64,000 nt of DNA, taken from positions 53,670,617 through 53,734,616 of the forward strand of contig NC_087070.1 in assembly GCF_963678635.1 (NCBI RefSeq), given 5' to 3'. How positions within the stretch are numbered: the first letter of the stretch is position 1; each line of letters opens with the position of its first letter. Position numbers and translations under genes: made by a program. The notes under the pieces are model-generated. The model made no database searches. It saw only the letters and a program-made list of their open reading frames with translations, and was not told where the DNA came from. Positions 12,412 through 24,676 of the stretch are shown one piece after another. This DNA is from Symsagittifera roscoffensis (taxonomy: Eukaryota; Xenacoelomorpha; Acoela; Convolutidae).

Positions 12412-13262
12412 TCCTTTTTTCGAAGAAAGTGTGGAATATTTATGCTTGGGGTGGTTCTTTTTAGTGTGCAATCAGTCATCGACTTTATAACTGAACATTT
12501 TTGACGAAAACCTTTTCTATGCCATAGGAAAAATATTAGCGTCAAGAGCTCAAACTTAAAAAATAGCTTTCCTGTGATCGTGTCTTGACGAATTATGAGG
12601 GTTCGAAAATGGCTAGTTTGGTATAATTAACACGTGATACTTTGCGTTCCTACAGCACGCGTTAGCGGCGGATGAAGGCATTCCATATTGAAAACAAGAC
12701 TGCTTGTACCAAGGTGAAGCACTGAATAATCTGTGTGCCTTTTAAGGTCTAATGGAGGTCTAAATAACATTAAGAGCAGTTTTTAAATGTAAATGTAAAT
12801 GTAAATGTTATAAAATGCATTTACATTTATTATTAAATGTAAGAAAATAAAATTGAAATTTTTAAAATAAAACTGGAGGTTTTTTGTGAAAATCATCACC
12901 CTACACGCCATTTAAAGTACAAACAGCTAGGTTTCGCTCCTTTTAACAAATCAATTATGGGAAATAAGCTTCTTTCAACCAATTTGGACCAATTTTTCAG
13001 ACGGATTAAATCTTCGCTCACACGTTAATAGCGCGAAATATATCGCGCGTTAATTGTCCCAAATTGGCCAGAATGGCTATCTTTAAACCTCCATAAATTT
13101 ACGAAAAATGTTTTCAAATTTAAGCTCAGGACAACAATAGCTTTCGATTGATATTTAAAAATTCCGTCATAAATGGCTAGGTAAAAAGTCGAAATTTGTC
13201 TGAAGAAAAAACCACCCCGAGCACAAATATTCCGTTTTTTTCTTTACGAAAGTCGGAACAAT
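12412..13262. repeat. Two diverged copies of the two-hairpin family, head to head
   Basis: A plus-orientation fragment runs 12412-12780, and a minus-orientation copy runs about 12880-13262. The latter ends TCCGTTTTTTTCTTTACGAA then AGTCGGAACA. A TAAATG microsatellite and its inverse (12783-12843) lie between them. Confidence 0.55.
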
Positions 13263-13546
13263 TAAGGCGAAAGTCGGAAAAATTGTCCTTTGTTTTTAAT
13301 ATTAGAAAACGGGATGCTTAGTAGATTGTTTTGTAGTTTCCATTAGCATCTGAAGTGATAAATTGTAGAAAAAAAAGAAAGATTTTTTGGTCAAGTTTTC
13401 AACCACAATTTTAAATTGAAGTCAGAACATTCAGTGCTTTGAGTTGATATACGAGCAGTCTTTGTTTTTTTAACTGAACAATATTCATCGCCTTGATCTA
13501 TTGGTTCAGTTTGCTTAGAGTTTATTTGTTCAAATCAATAGCAATT

Positions 13547-16500
13547 ATGAAGTTCATTTTATCCTGTAGATTTGACACTGCCAGATCTTTCTTGATTCGA
13601 GTTTTTTTATTCCACCAGATTTTTATTAGCAATGTAACGTCTGGTTTAGAAGATACAGTTTTCAACAACACAATCAGTTCACCTTGGTCTGCGACTATGT
13701 TTATTATACCAGTTGAGACGCCCTACAATGTTCTATGGTCGAGTTGCAAGCTGTCCAGGTCATATTTCAGACAAACTTTCTGAAGGATAAATGCTTTCTT
13801 TTGACAAAACAACAGAATATACTGACAAGTACAAGGGGGTGGACATGGTCTAGAAAGTTACTCGCCTAATCAGAATGCGCTACATTCAGGTTTATTAGAA
13901 AGCATCCAGCAATAACTATAACAGCGCAAAACAAAATTTCAGAAATTTTTGTTGACTTTTTCCTATATTCCGCCGGAAGAGATATCATTTTTAGTTTTTT
14001 GGCCTCTAAAATAGCAGCGTAGAAAAATGATTGTTTTGCGTCGCCGAGCTCGAGCACTTTGGTAAAGGCTTAGCTTCCCCCGACATTGTCATTGAGATCC
14101 ACCAAAATTTAAAATAATTCCACGAAATATCAAAAAATTGGAATCGGATGACAACTAAGTATAAACTTTAAATAATGTTCTTAAATGGTTTCTATTTGTC
14201 ATTGGGTTCCATACACAGTGAAAATAATGCCTGCGTTTTGTATAGGCATATCTTGTCCTTGGATTCTTGTAAAAAAAGCCTTGAACAATTGTAGAAAAGG
14301 TGTCTGTGGAATTGAGAACAGAGCGAGCGCCTTTGTGGGCTCTGTTATAAATCCGAGTTGGATGATGTGGAATGAGAAAACCTGAAAAGTACCGTGGTAA
14401 GAGAGCGCACTCATCCAATTTCTTGTTCTTCAATCTGAAATGGTTGACCTCTCGTAAAAAGCTGCTTGTTCTAAAATTTCGTAATTTGAGAAAATGAAAA
14501 ATAGTTGTTAGTCAGTTTTCGAGTGAAATTTAAAAAATACTTAAAAAGTTTTCGAATAAGTTTTTTGCCTGCTCGAATATTTTGAAGTTTCTAATCACCA
14601 CAAAAAAAATCATTTTTTGAATACAAAATGCTCCTCGAACAATTTTTATCATCCTTAGAAAATTAAACGATCAGCCTTTTGATAAAAAATCCAATTTTGT
14701 AGTAAAATTTTTTGAGCTAAAAAACCTTTTCTTCGATCTGAAACTCACATCTGTTCGTAACAAACGTTTCATGAAAAACCAATTCAATGAAAAGTGTCGC
14801 TCCTACCCTTGAAGCCAAGCAGAAAATGACTGAATTTTGTCAGGATGAACAAAATTGAACAAACTTGGCTGCTCAAACATGTTAAGACTTGGCTGCTCAC
14901 TATCAAATCTATCAAATATTTCTCTGCACGCATCAACTGATTACAAAAATTAACCCTTCTTCTCGAGTGATAGTAACTTGCAAAAATTGTTCTCACCAGG
15001 AAAACAGTAGCAAACCAGACTCGTAATCGAAAAACAAAACAATTTGTGAAAATCAGTTGATGGGAGTTGATGCCAGACAACTTTATCCTTATTCAATGCA
15101 TCAGGATATGCCCACAGGATTGTATACAAGGTTGGACTACAATGAAGCAACACAGAAAATCAAGGAAAGTCAAAATTGAGTTCGTACTTTTTGAAAAAAC
15201 TATCATGTCATATTTTCAAGCAACCAAACTTGAATGCGAAAATGAACGCTACTAAACAACATGACCTCTTTTGTTGCGTCAATCTTGATGATTATTGCAA
15301 CCACTGTAGAATTTTGCAGCCATGGGCTAAACTTTCCTTTTCAGTCGTTTTCATGTATGCAGATCTAGCGTTCCTGATGAAGATATCAACTGAGGAATCA
15401 AACAAGAAAATTGGATTACGTTCAAAAAAATGCATGCAAAAAACCCATTCTATTGAAAAATTGTTGGAGTGAAGTTAGTGGGATCAATTTAAAACAACGT
15501 AGGCATAATTCACTTGTTTCTCTCAATTCACTTCGCAAAACATTAGAGAAGAAACAAAATGTAGTTACGTTCAATGCGATCTTAGTGTTCCAGACAAACT
15601 AGAAGCAGATTCCTCTATTTTGCCATTCAATTTTAAAAACTTATGTCACCACAAAGGATGTGCGGAAAAAAATTTAGCTTTAGAGAAGAGTTTTTTAAAC
15701 AACCCCGGTGAATGATTATATCGAGTTTTAATTTAACCAACTGAATGCCACTCCTCGGGTCTTATTTGATTGTAGGATACTGAAGTGTAAAAAACAATCG
15801 ATTTGTACAGAACATTTGACGTGAATTACTTCACAGTTTTCTCCAGTCTGTTGCTGATGCTAATTGAACTGGTGATGAGAATCTGGTATCTAGTTTGGTA
15901 GCTGAAATGATGAATTTCTAAGCAACAAGTCTAATGGTTATCTAATAAACAACAAATCAAAACATACAATGACACGGTGTTTTGATGACGAAACAACACT
16001 TAAAGCTATCATTAGCCAGTTCTGCAAAAGACTCAAAAACATAGCTACAGACTTAAATGAAGTAGAGCTTGTTAAATCTACAGTAGAATTTTGATAATTG
16101 ATAATAGTAGGATTCCTTATACTACAGTACGCCAAGTTGAGAATATTGAAACTACAGTATAGTTTTTTCGATAAACTTTGCGAGTTTAGCAGAATCAAAG
16201 AGCTCGAAACGTCACAAATTCTTTTAGTTCGGCTTTAAGAGGAGAAAAATTAAACATTCCCAGAAGGCGAGCAAACTGAACCGAAAACAAGATCAGGGAT
16301 TGCTAAGGCAGTTTCAGAGCAGATCTGATAAACCCCTTTTTTCTTTTTCTTGCTGCTCCAAGTACAAAAAACAACAAAAAACATGACGGGAGAACCAAAG
16401 TAGTTCAAGGAGAAAATCAGATGCACCAAATTGTTGTGCATCTGCTGTAAATTAATGCTGTTACGATAGTGAAACTTAAAAGTACAAGTTTAGCAGTAAA

Positions 16501-19500
16501 CGACTGAGCAAACAAACTTTGAATGACTATGGATATGGACCCATGACACAACGTCAAAAGCTATTGGATGAGACAATGAAATCGAAAAATAATTAGTAGA
16601 GGATTTAAGACCAGTAAGCGTGAAGTTAAAATTTAATAACAAACTAACCAAAAAGTTATTTTTACCTTAAGCAAGAAATTGAATGAGATAGAAAACATAA
16701 AAAACATCTAATTTTGTGGAAAACTTTGAAGTAAAAGTGTAGACGCTGCAGTAGTGGGATTAAGTTAACAACTCAAATTGTAATGTTTTTTGAAAAAATA
16801 CACAGAAATAATTACAATCTCAAACTTTGCTGTATCGGTAAAATCTATTGCATATAATGATAAATAGGGTGGAGACCGGACAGAGTATTTTTTTAATAAT
16901 ACAAAGGATCTCCACCCATATCCGCTGAATCTTACCAACATATTATACTGGTAACGTTACAATTGATACATTTTGGGATATTTTTTGAAAAGATTGTCGT
17001 CATTTGCTTTGCTTGCATAAGGGTCAAACATTACCCGGAAAACTAATTGATAATTCATTTTCTTCTGAACAGGAGCAAACTGACTACAATCAAGCAGCTG
17101 AAGGTTTCTAACTTTTAGCTTGAAGCAGCAACGAATGAAGTTTGAATAGCCAGTTTTGCTAAATCACCACGTCAGCTTAACTTTGCCCAGACATACAAAT
17201 CTACAGTCAAATTGTAATTGCTTGACTTAACTCAAAACAAGCAAGAAAAAATTCAAAGTGTGTAGATGGCTTGACACCAGTTGACACCACATACTTGATA
17301 CCACATACCGACTAAAATGAGAACTGCTGATAATGTCAAAAACAAAGTAATCGCGGACATATGACACAGATTAAAACAACAAACAGAGAACTGAAAGACA
17401 TATTTAACTACCGTAGGAGACATAGAACCTGCACAGAAAATCTTAATCATAATAGCGCAGCAAACATTGTTCAGTGGAACTATCAAACATCTGAGTCAGA
17501 GACGATGGCTCAAAATCAAACACATTATTTCAGCTCAATCCGTATTTAGACGGATAGAAAAATTTAGGTCCCGCCCTTATTTTAAAGTGGCACCAACAAG
17601 GCAAAATGAATCACATCAGTTCATCCAAAAAACGACACTGTATCTAGAGCAACTCATCCAAAAACGACACTGTATCTACACCATGCACACCCATTTTGCA
17701 TGCATCCAGGATAAGGAATTGTCAAATCAGTTTTCAACAGTGATACCACATCATTGGCATACGAACAACTCTTTGCTTATCTGGATATCAGCGCTTTCAG
17801 CGACAAAGAAAGAACTGAAAAACCACATTTATCTACCGTAGAAGTTACAGTATCTGCACAGAATTTCTTATACATAAAATCGCAGCAAAAAACGCTCAGA
17901 GGAACTATCAAACATCTGCAACAGAAGCGATAGCGCAAAATCGAACACTTTAGTTCAACTCAATCCATATCTAGAACGGATCGAAAAGTTAGGCTCAGCA
18001 AAAAATTTGAAGTTGAACCAGCACTGGAAACTGAATCACGTTAGCTGATCCAAAAAACGACACTGTATCTAGAGCAGCTCATCCAAAAACGACACTGCGA
18101 CATGGCAACTACACCTTGCACAACTAGTTTGCATGCATCAAGGATAGGAACTTGCAAATCCTTTATGAAACAGCGCTACCTCATCATTGAGACACAATCA
18201 GCTCTTTGCTCAGTTAGACATCACTACTGTAAGCCTTGACGATATAAAGCGGGCAACATCCAGCCAATCACGGCACCCTTGCCACTCGAGCAAGACTCCA
18301 ACAAAAATATATTTTTTTCTTATTTGGTTTTATCATGTGGTTTTTTTACCATTCCAACGCGAACCGTTCAGTTCAAAACGATGCAGATCTGGCCACTTAT
18401 TTGCCGATCATTGCAAAAAATTGTCTTACAGCTAGGCCTTTGACTCTAAAACAATTATTAATGTAACCGAAAAAGGTTTCATGGAAATTTAAAAGACGCC
18501 CTTTGAATGGTTGATAAAGGAGGATGCTCAATCGAGCTATGACCAAAAAAATCCTATCACCCACACAACCCTCAGTTCGGTGGAATTTGACAACGCTTGA
18601 TTCTGACTAGCTAGAGAACAATCCTCAACATTCTTAGATCATGAAAGCTAGTTTTTGATATTTTTCAGGCAATACTTACCAAAGCAGCAATGATACTGAG
18701 TTCGCAACGTTTGGCAGCTTTGACAATGTATGCGACTATCAAGAAAATGACAGATAACGTACACTAAATAATGACGTTCAAATTCAATCGATGATATGTA
18801 ACCTGCTGAAACGGTTAAAGATGGAGTAGCTACCTTCACTCATGAAGCACCACCTCTATCTCAAAAGGAATGAAATAAAGTTGTCACTGAAGGTCGGAGA
18901 CATAGTGTGGGTTTTCAAAAAAAACTTCTCGCCTTGAATAGTTCAATCGATTAAACGTGTGGTGAAAGAATATCCAGGAAGAGATCGAACAACATAGTTT
19001 GAACGCTTTAGGGAACGTTTGGTACAACTGCCCCAACACTGGGCTTATTGAAGTTTTTCTTCCACGCGATGAACTTTCGCAACTTTTTCGGAGAGTTCGG
19101 CGCCTCGGGAGTATGTTGTCATAACAACCACCTTTCCGAACATTTGTTAATCAAAAGTCACTGTAATCAAAACTTTGTAATTTCTTTACAACAATCAATC
19201 GTGAAACAAACCAGGACTAAAAAAACTGGCTCTTGTAGCCATGTTTTGATATAAGGAGACAAATAAAACGCAGAATTAGAAGCCCTCTAAAAGATAAATA
19301 ACCCTCTTTCCTTTGAATGTCTGAAAAATAAAGTTTGCTTGTTTGAATTTAACCGGATATAGTCCCTACTACTGCCTGCATTCGTTTGTTTTGGGTGAAG
19401 AGGAACCCTCGAATCCAGGGTTTGCAATACCAATACACGATGTATGGAGAAGGAACGACCCTGCCATTACACAACTATACACGATTAAAAGGGAGTCATC

Positions 19501-21188
19501 TCTCATTCCAGAAAGACCAAATGCCCAAAAATTATGTGAGCTAATCAGAAATTCAATATAGATCTATCTGAAAGAAAACATTTAAATGTACAAAACTCAG
19601 GAAAATTTTTAGGTTTTCAATTTGATTCAGAAAGAAGCGTGAAAACCAGTCAATTTGCGCAGCTTAAAAGAGGTTAATTGGAAAAAAAATTGTCGCGAAT
19701 TTGGTCTTTCTGGGATGAAATAAACCCGGATTAAAAGATTCGCTCGTCAAGAATGTATGACAATATTTGAACCCAACTGTGAACGACACAACTTCTATTC
19801 AGTAGAAGTTGGTGCAATCAGCCAGTACTGCAGTTATTTCACGCTGGGTTTCAAAAATGCATTATTGACACCACAAGAGTATTTTGATAAATTAACCGAT
19901 TACAGTGAAGAAAATAAGCATCTGAATTATTTGATAGCTTATTACTTGCCGCAATGTGAAGTCAACATAATAGTCAAACTTGGTTTTGGTGTTGGTAGTT
20001 TAAAACGAACAAATGAGAGATATGGCTTATTACAAAATGAACGAGTTGGAGCTCCTTATCAACTCAAAGTGAATGTGTTTCAAGTAGACATGGATGTTTT
20101 CTCACATTAAGGCGAAAAAAAAGAAAAATGGAGCAATATTTGTGTTAGTTGAAGTTAAAGCAGAGACAGGAGGTTAGTGTAGAGATGGGGAGGAGGGTTT
20201 GGGAAAGGCGCTTAGTAATATATTCAGGGGCGGATTTAAGGGGGGGATGGCGGACGGTCTTTCATGAATTCGACCCCTGCCGACCCAAATATTCCCCCTT
20301 TCTACTATTTTGAGATATCCATTTTTGGCTAACTGACACAAATTTTTCTAAATTATAATTTGACGCCAATATATACTAAGCTTAAGAGGGGAGCGCGCGC
20401 CAATAAAACGCTTTTTTTTTCAAAAAAATTGTAAAAAGTGCCTAGAAACGCGTTTTTTGGCCTGTTTTTTTTTAAATTGTGCCTGCGGCGCAGAAAATTT
20501 GACCAAAACATGGTCTTTTTAGTGCTTTAGAATATATTAGAACACCCACTTCCCCCATTAAGTAAAATATATTTTTGGTCAACCAATTCTATAATTTTTC
20601 AAAAACTGCCTTGGGCGTTGATTTATACTACTCATTTTGAGAGAGGAGCGCGCGGTATTAAAACGTAATTTGTTGGTGTAAAGCTTCCAGAAAGTGCACA
20701 AAAATGGCACGCTTAGCTCAAGTTTGCAAAATTTGCCTGAGAGCAGAAATCATTGTCTAATTTGGTCTTTTGGCGTTTCAAGAAAGCGAATAATTTATGA
20801 TTGTTGGACCTAAAATAAATGGTTGATGAAATTATTCTCCCCTAATACCGTAAATCCTCCCTCCTCCGCCACCTTTTCCACGAGATTGTGCAGTAAAATA
20901 ATGAAACAAAAAACACTCACTTTTTCCTTTTTCTTTAAAAAGACAAGGAATGAATTGGATAATTTCTCGATGTCTATTTGAAATTGTTTCGAGGTTGGAA
21001 ATCATTGGAGCCCCCCGATACCATACGAGAACCCTGGCGACTACTTGAGCTTCAAGTGGTTCAAGAAAAATGTTATTTGTGCTGATCAGCTCTGGATTTG
21101 CAACAACGGAAATGGAAGCCAAGAGGAGGAGACTTCTTGGTGGCGGAGATTGCTTGGCAGTTATTTTAACAGGCCACGTTTTGCCTGA
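13547..21188 (+). CDS. Uncharacterised secreted protein, paralog 2 (disrupted or extra-intron)
   Basis: Exons are 13547-13758, 19363-19491 plus 19738-20068, and 20994-21188. The inferred product is about 288 residues, homologous along its length to the protein of 4836-6465. The signal-type hydrophobic stretch lies near residues 13-32. The first intron is about 5.6 kb and contains a BEL/Pao remnant. The acceptor before GTTGG at 20994 is chosen because it is homologous to 6271 and avoids an upstream TGA. Exon 2 is interrupted by a 237-bp element with a 9-bp direct duplication. If 246 nt are removed, the exon is 460 nt, exactly as in paralog 1. If it is not spliced, translation ends at a TAG (19559-19561) and the gene is a pseudogene. 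Function is unknown. Confidence 0.65.
13800..15940. other. Intronic sequence, no firm feature
   Basis: This lies within intron 1 of the second secreted-protein gene. Several frames of 60-98 codons overlap on both strands (14155-15600), but none shows a domain or a consistent codon pattern. It may include further eroded parts of the BEL/Pao element that follows. Confidence 0.35.
15950..19350 (+). mobile_element. BEL/Pao LTR retrotransposon remnant
   Basis: The 3' part is the best evidence. At 18885-19020 a broken frame reads KVGDIVWV, then KEYPGRD, then LVQLPQ, which is the usual C-terminal tail after the BEL/Pao integrase. The last residues are followed by CGGGAG and TGTTGTCATAACAACC (about 19112), a plausible polypurine tract and LTR start, with AATAAA signals at 19261 and 19327. 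A gag-like helical fragment may lie at 15975-16095. Stops and frameshifts are frequent. No 5' LTR was found, so limits are approximate. It sits inside intron 1 of the second secreted-protein gene. Confidence 0.45.
17385..18235. repeat. Tandem duplication of about 430 bp
   Basis: Segments 17385-17815 and 17815-18235 align in order: CTACCGTAG, GGAACTATCAAACATCTG, CCAAAAAACGACACTGTATC, a stretch like TTTGCATGCATC, and CAGCTCTTTGCT-like ends. The motif CATCCAAAAACGACACTG is itself repeated inside each unit. It lies inside the BEL/Pao remnant and has diverged since duplication. Confidence 0.65.
19492..19728. mobile_element. 237-bp inverted-repeat element inside an exon (possible introner)
   Basis: It is flanked by GATTAAAAG at 19483-19491 and 19729-19737, a 9-bp target duplication. 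Imperfect inverted ends share the block CCAGAAAGACCAAAT, with reverse complement ATTTGGTCTTTCTGG near 19699-19715. The element interrupts exon 2 of the second secreted-protein gene between codons homologous to H110 and F111 of paralog 1. Possible intron ends are GG-AG (19492-19737, exact restoration) or GT-AG (19495-19737, adding one codon in frame). Confidence 0.75.
20225..20660. mobile_element. CAGGGGCGGAT-family element
   Basis: It starts CAGGGGCGGATTTAAGGGGG. It contains TTCGACCCCTGCCGACCCAA and GGAGCGCGCGCCAATAAAAC, shared with 11285 and 21960. The right end is unclear. It lies in intron 2 of the second secreted-protein gene. Confidence 0.5.
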
Positions 21189-21447
21189 ATGCACAACTTA
21201 CAATAGGCACCAAAAGATCCCACAGACGAAATTATCTAAAGAGAGCAATTGGAACATTTCGAAAATTTGCGCTTTTTCCGACAGAAAATTTCGCTTTATT
21301 CAGGCAGAATTCATATCTCAACATAAAGGATTCTCCAAAACATTGGACTCTTAAGCAAAATTTGTCGAAATTGAAAGATCGCTTTTCAAAGTTAAATCTG
21401 TGTGTCTGAGTTTTTACATTTTTTTCTATAGTTGGTTTTAAATACAA

Positions 21448-21722
21448 AAAAACCGCCCGTACAAGGCGAAGCCCTGAAAGTTCCGACTGCCTTTTAAATT
21501 CTATGAAGCAGTGCTTCTTTAAATACAGGATGAATTTTTCAAAAAAAAAAAGTTGAATACACAGTGATAGATTTCGCTCCTATATAGTAACGTACCAATT
21601 ATGGCAAATAGCCTGCTTCAACCAATTTTGAACGATTTCTAAGAGCAATTAAATCAACGCTTCCGCGAAAAAAAAACACCTGAGCGCAAATATTCAGTCA
21701 CTTTCTTCGAAAGTCGGAAAAA
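21448..21722 (-). mobile_element. Two-hairpin element, internally deleted copy
   Basis: Minus orientation. The left end CAAGGCGAAGCCCTGAAAGT then TCCGACTGCC and the right end CACTTTCTTCGAAAGTCGGA match both termini. The interior is shortened to about 250 bp. Confidence 0.55.
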
Positions 21723-21959
21723 AATGCCAAAATGTTGACATTGACTTTTTCGATTTTTTATGTTTACCTAGAACTACTAAATTTAACGGTGGTGCTTCAT
21801 AGATGTAATAAAGTCAAAATCAATGTCCATTACAAAAGTTAAACAAACGGTTACGTATGTTCAATTGGTCCAAGACTTCTTAGCTAACTATTTTAAAGCA
21901 AGTTTGAAGTCGTTCAACTGCTCTTTAGCTCCGCGAAACATTCCATAGAGAGTCTCACA

Positions 21960-22363
21960 CAGGGGTGGATTTAGGGGGGAGGGGGCGGGGGCGGACGCTT
22001 CCTGCCTTCAGAATCCACCCCTTACCAACCCAAAAGGTCCCTCCTTTGAACTATTTTCAGATATCCAATTTTGACTGACGGAACATAAAAATGTCTAAAG
22101 TCGCCTTCGGCGCCAATATGTACTCATTTTAAGGGGGAAGCGCGCGCCGAAAAAACGCAATTTTTTTGGTCGAAATTTTCCAAAAAATGCATAAAAACGC
22201 CTAATTGGCCTGTTTTTTTTTACATTTTGCCTGCGAACAGGGACTTTTTAGTGCTTTGAGAGAGCTCGGAAAACCAATTCGATCGACCCAAAAAACATCA
22301 ACAAAATTTGGAAAAAAATTTGAAAACCCACCCCTCCTAGAGAAAATCTTATATCTGTCCCTG
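21960..22363. mobile_element. CAGGGGCGGAT-family element, both ends present
   Basis: It starts CAGGGGTGGATTTAGGGGGG and ends GAGAAAATCTTATATCTGTC then CCTG, so the termini are imperfect inverted repeats. The internal GAAGCGCGCGCCGAAAAAAC block is shared with other copies. Confidence 0.55.
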
Positions 22364-22821
22364 GTCTCACACATTCAAGTATGGACATTGAGTCGCTGAA
22401 TCATGGCCATTAGAGACAGTAAAGATAGAAATCGATTCGACTATTTATAATAATGATGTTGGCTTAACTAATCAGAATAATATTAAGGCTTAAGAAAGTA
22501 AATTACTTTATTGGTGTTAAGAACACTTGTACCTATAAGATTTTACACTTTTGATATCGAAAACCAAAATTTTTAGTCCTTTCAAGTGATAAGAATTAGG
22601 AGACCAGCATATTAGCATGTGCGTCAATTTTAAGTAATTTATATTATAGGTGTTTATAAGTAAATTATAGTATAGGTGTTATAAACACTTATAGGAACTT
22701 ACACTTTTCATATCGAAAATCAAATTTTTAGTCAATTAGAGTGATGAGATTGAGGAGATCATCATATTAGCTTCGATTAGCATCAAACGAATCAAAAAAT
22801 TTTACTTTCTTTAAATATAAT

Positions 22822-23066
22822 AGTAGGTCTCGATGTTTTAAAATCCGAAACATGTCTTATCCTTCATTTTCGATATAAGTGCATAAAGCCAAAATCAATA
22901 TCTTTGCTTAACAGCGTTTTGTTATATGTAATTTTAAATGTTAAAGTTCATAAATATTTTTTGTTTCACTCTTTTCGCAAATATTCTGTTTATAATTTCG
23001 ATTAGATTTTTCGGCTCTGAACAACCATCTCTAGAAGTAGACCAATGACATAAGAAAATTTCAACA
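22822..23066 (-). repeat. Ty1/copia 3' LTR
   Basis: It begins TGTTGAAATTTTC on the minus strand next to the polypurine tract. It aligns with 26120-26356: both hold matched blocks around TTTCAACA, AACAACCATSTCTAGAA and a TAAGTVNATAARNC-type stretch. Confidence 0.6.
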
Positions 23067-23444
23067 ATCCCCCTCAAAGAACATTTTTAAAGAAAGATTT
23101 GCATATCTGCGCCAAACAAGCTTGTGGAAGTCCTTTTGCCAAAATATTCGCAACCATAACCGCAGCAGAAAGATACTGTAGGTCATCTTACCTGCGTGAA
23201 TTCGATAACGAAAACGTTTACTTTGATGTCCATAGCAAAGCTGTTTTGTGAGCCACCCAGATTGCTCCAAGATTTTCACAGATTGCTTCAATATAGGGAT
23301 AGTAGTAATATAGCTTAGCCTCTCCAATGCATATTTCGATATCAAAACCTCCTGAGCCATGGCCGATGGAGCCATGATTTCTGATTCTAATGTAAATGAT
23401 GATACTGAAATTTGTTTATCAGTTGACCCCACTAACTGCTGCAA
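23067..23444 (-). pseudogene. Copia RNase H C-terminal fragment and polypurine tract
   Basis: It shows KQISVSSFTLESEIMAPSAM, in the place of the VALSSTEAEYMA motif. After a frameshift it shows VANILAKGLP, the conserved VADILTK.LP tail. The frame ends at a TGA next to GAGGGGGAT and the LTR start, as in intact copia elements. Confidence 0.65.
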
Positions 23445-23869
23445 AAAGAATGATCAGTTAGGCTTTTGCTTTTTCAGGTGTAACCGCAGGCTCATCATCC
23501 GGTTTGCAAACTTTTGACTAAACTTTTGACATAACTTTTTTGAAAACTTTTTAGACGTTTGTCCTTTACGCTAATTCTCATACATAAAACATTCAGGAAC
23601 GTTTTCATCCTCAATGCAAATCCATTTAACAAGATTGGTAAGCAATGGTTGTACAGATTTTTAGTCAACATCAAAAAATTATCTTATCATCATCATACAC
23701 AGAATTGAAACTCATTCTTGAAGCTTCCAATGAAATTTCTGTTAAAAACTATTTCCAAGCTCAATTCACTTGTTTTAAAACGTTAATACGTTTTTCAGCT
23801 TGCATACAAAACATTTACCGGACACAAAACCACGACGTTGCTAAGTAAAACTTTCTTCATTTGGAGTAG

Positions 23870-24352
23870 ATTTCAAAAAACTGTTTTGGCAACAGTTTGT
23901 CGCGTTCTTAGAACATGTTGTGCTGCAACTGCAACCAATGAGCAAATAACTGTCATACTAAGTGTAGATGAAATATTATCAGTATAAATTTGACCATAAA
24001 GTTGGATAAATCTTTTAGCCCGAAAACGTATTAAAGCGTTCATTTCAATCATTACTTTTCCTTTTTTTTCAAATTTTTTTGACATCTTCTATTGGTTTTC
24101 CATGAGTTGAAAACAATAAATTCCTTTCTTTTTTTCTACAAGATTTGGAACTTCATTTTGTTAAGCAGCCTGCCATTTTTCAACATGAGTTGACAAAACT
24201 GCTTCATCAAGATTGATATGAACATCGCCATTGACGCTTGCAGCAATTGCAAAGTTATAGTTTTCAGCAACAGAAATATCGTAATCCCAGCCCCATGCTG
24301 GTTTTTGAATAACTCTATTGGTCCTAATAGTCAGAGAAATGTAAAATATCAA
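23870..24352 (-). pseudogene. Copia reverse transcriptase N-terminal fragment
   Basis: Two frames carry the start of the copia RT. DEAVLSTHVEKWQAA (near 24200) is in the place of the EA....W..AM block. A RFRAKRFIQLYGQIY stretch (near 24010) is in the place of RYKARLVAKGF. A helix ending AVAAQH follows. An in-frame stop and a shift separate them. The YVDD active-site region was not found. Confidence 0.5.
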
Positions 24353-24382
24353 AGTAGTTCAAGTTTCCTCATTTTCCCTATT

Positions 24383-24676
24383 TCAGCTTGCTTTCTGATT
24401 TTGGATGATTAGAATATTAGGGTAAAAACTCTTTCGAGCTGTCGGAACTTGAACCGTCATAACCAAAAATTGTGCGCTGGTAGGTTTCACAATTTGATAA
24501 AATAGGCATGCAAAAACTTTTAGATGATGAATGCTGGGTTGCTTCCCGAAAATATTGACCATAAAAACAGATTTGAATACATAATTCCTTGGGCATACAA
24601 CAGTATAAACTGCCATTACCCATAAAGAATCTGGTAACTTTAAGCTCTTACGTAAACAAGAATCCCTGAATTTCAA
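24383..24676 (-). pseudogene. Copia integrase fragment
   Basis: It shows LPDSLWVMAVYTVV followed by FGKQPSIHHLKVFACLFY. This is the C-terminal part of the copia integrase, whose usual pattern is LP..LW.EAV.T...L.NR...........W.GKKPS..HL.VFG...Y. The catalytic D,D,E region is not preserved. Confidence 0.6.

Noticed and set aside
14155-15600. Several frames of 60-98 codons on both strands
   Set aside because: They overlap each other in different frames, show no domain, and lie in intron sequence.
20968-20970. TGA aligned to a cysteine codon as a possible selenocysteine
   Set aside because: A homologous splice acceptor downstream removes this codon from the exon. I saw no SECIS-like element, and one neighbouring cysteine is also not conserved.
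20832-21194. A 120-codon minus-strand frame over the last exon of paralog 2
   Set aside because: It is the antisense shadow of exon 3 (20994-21188), whose plus-strand reading is conserved with paralog 1.
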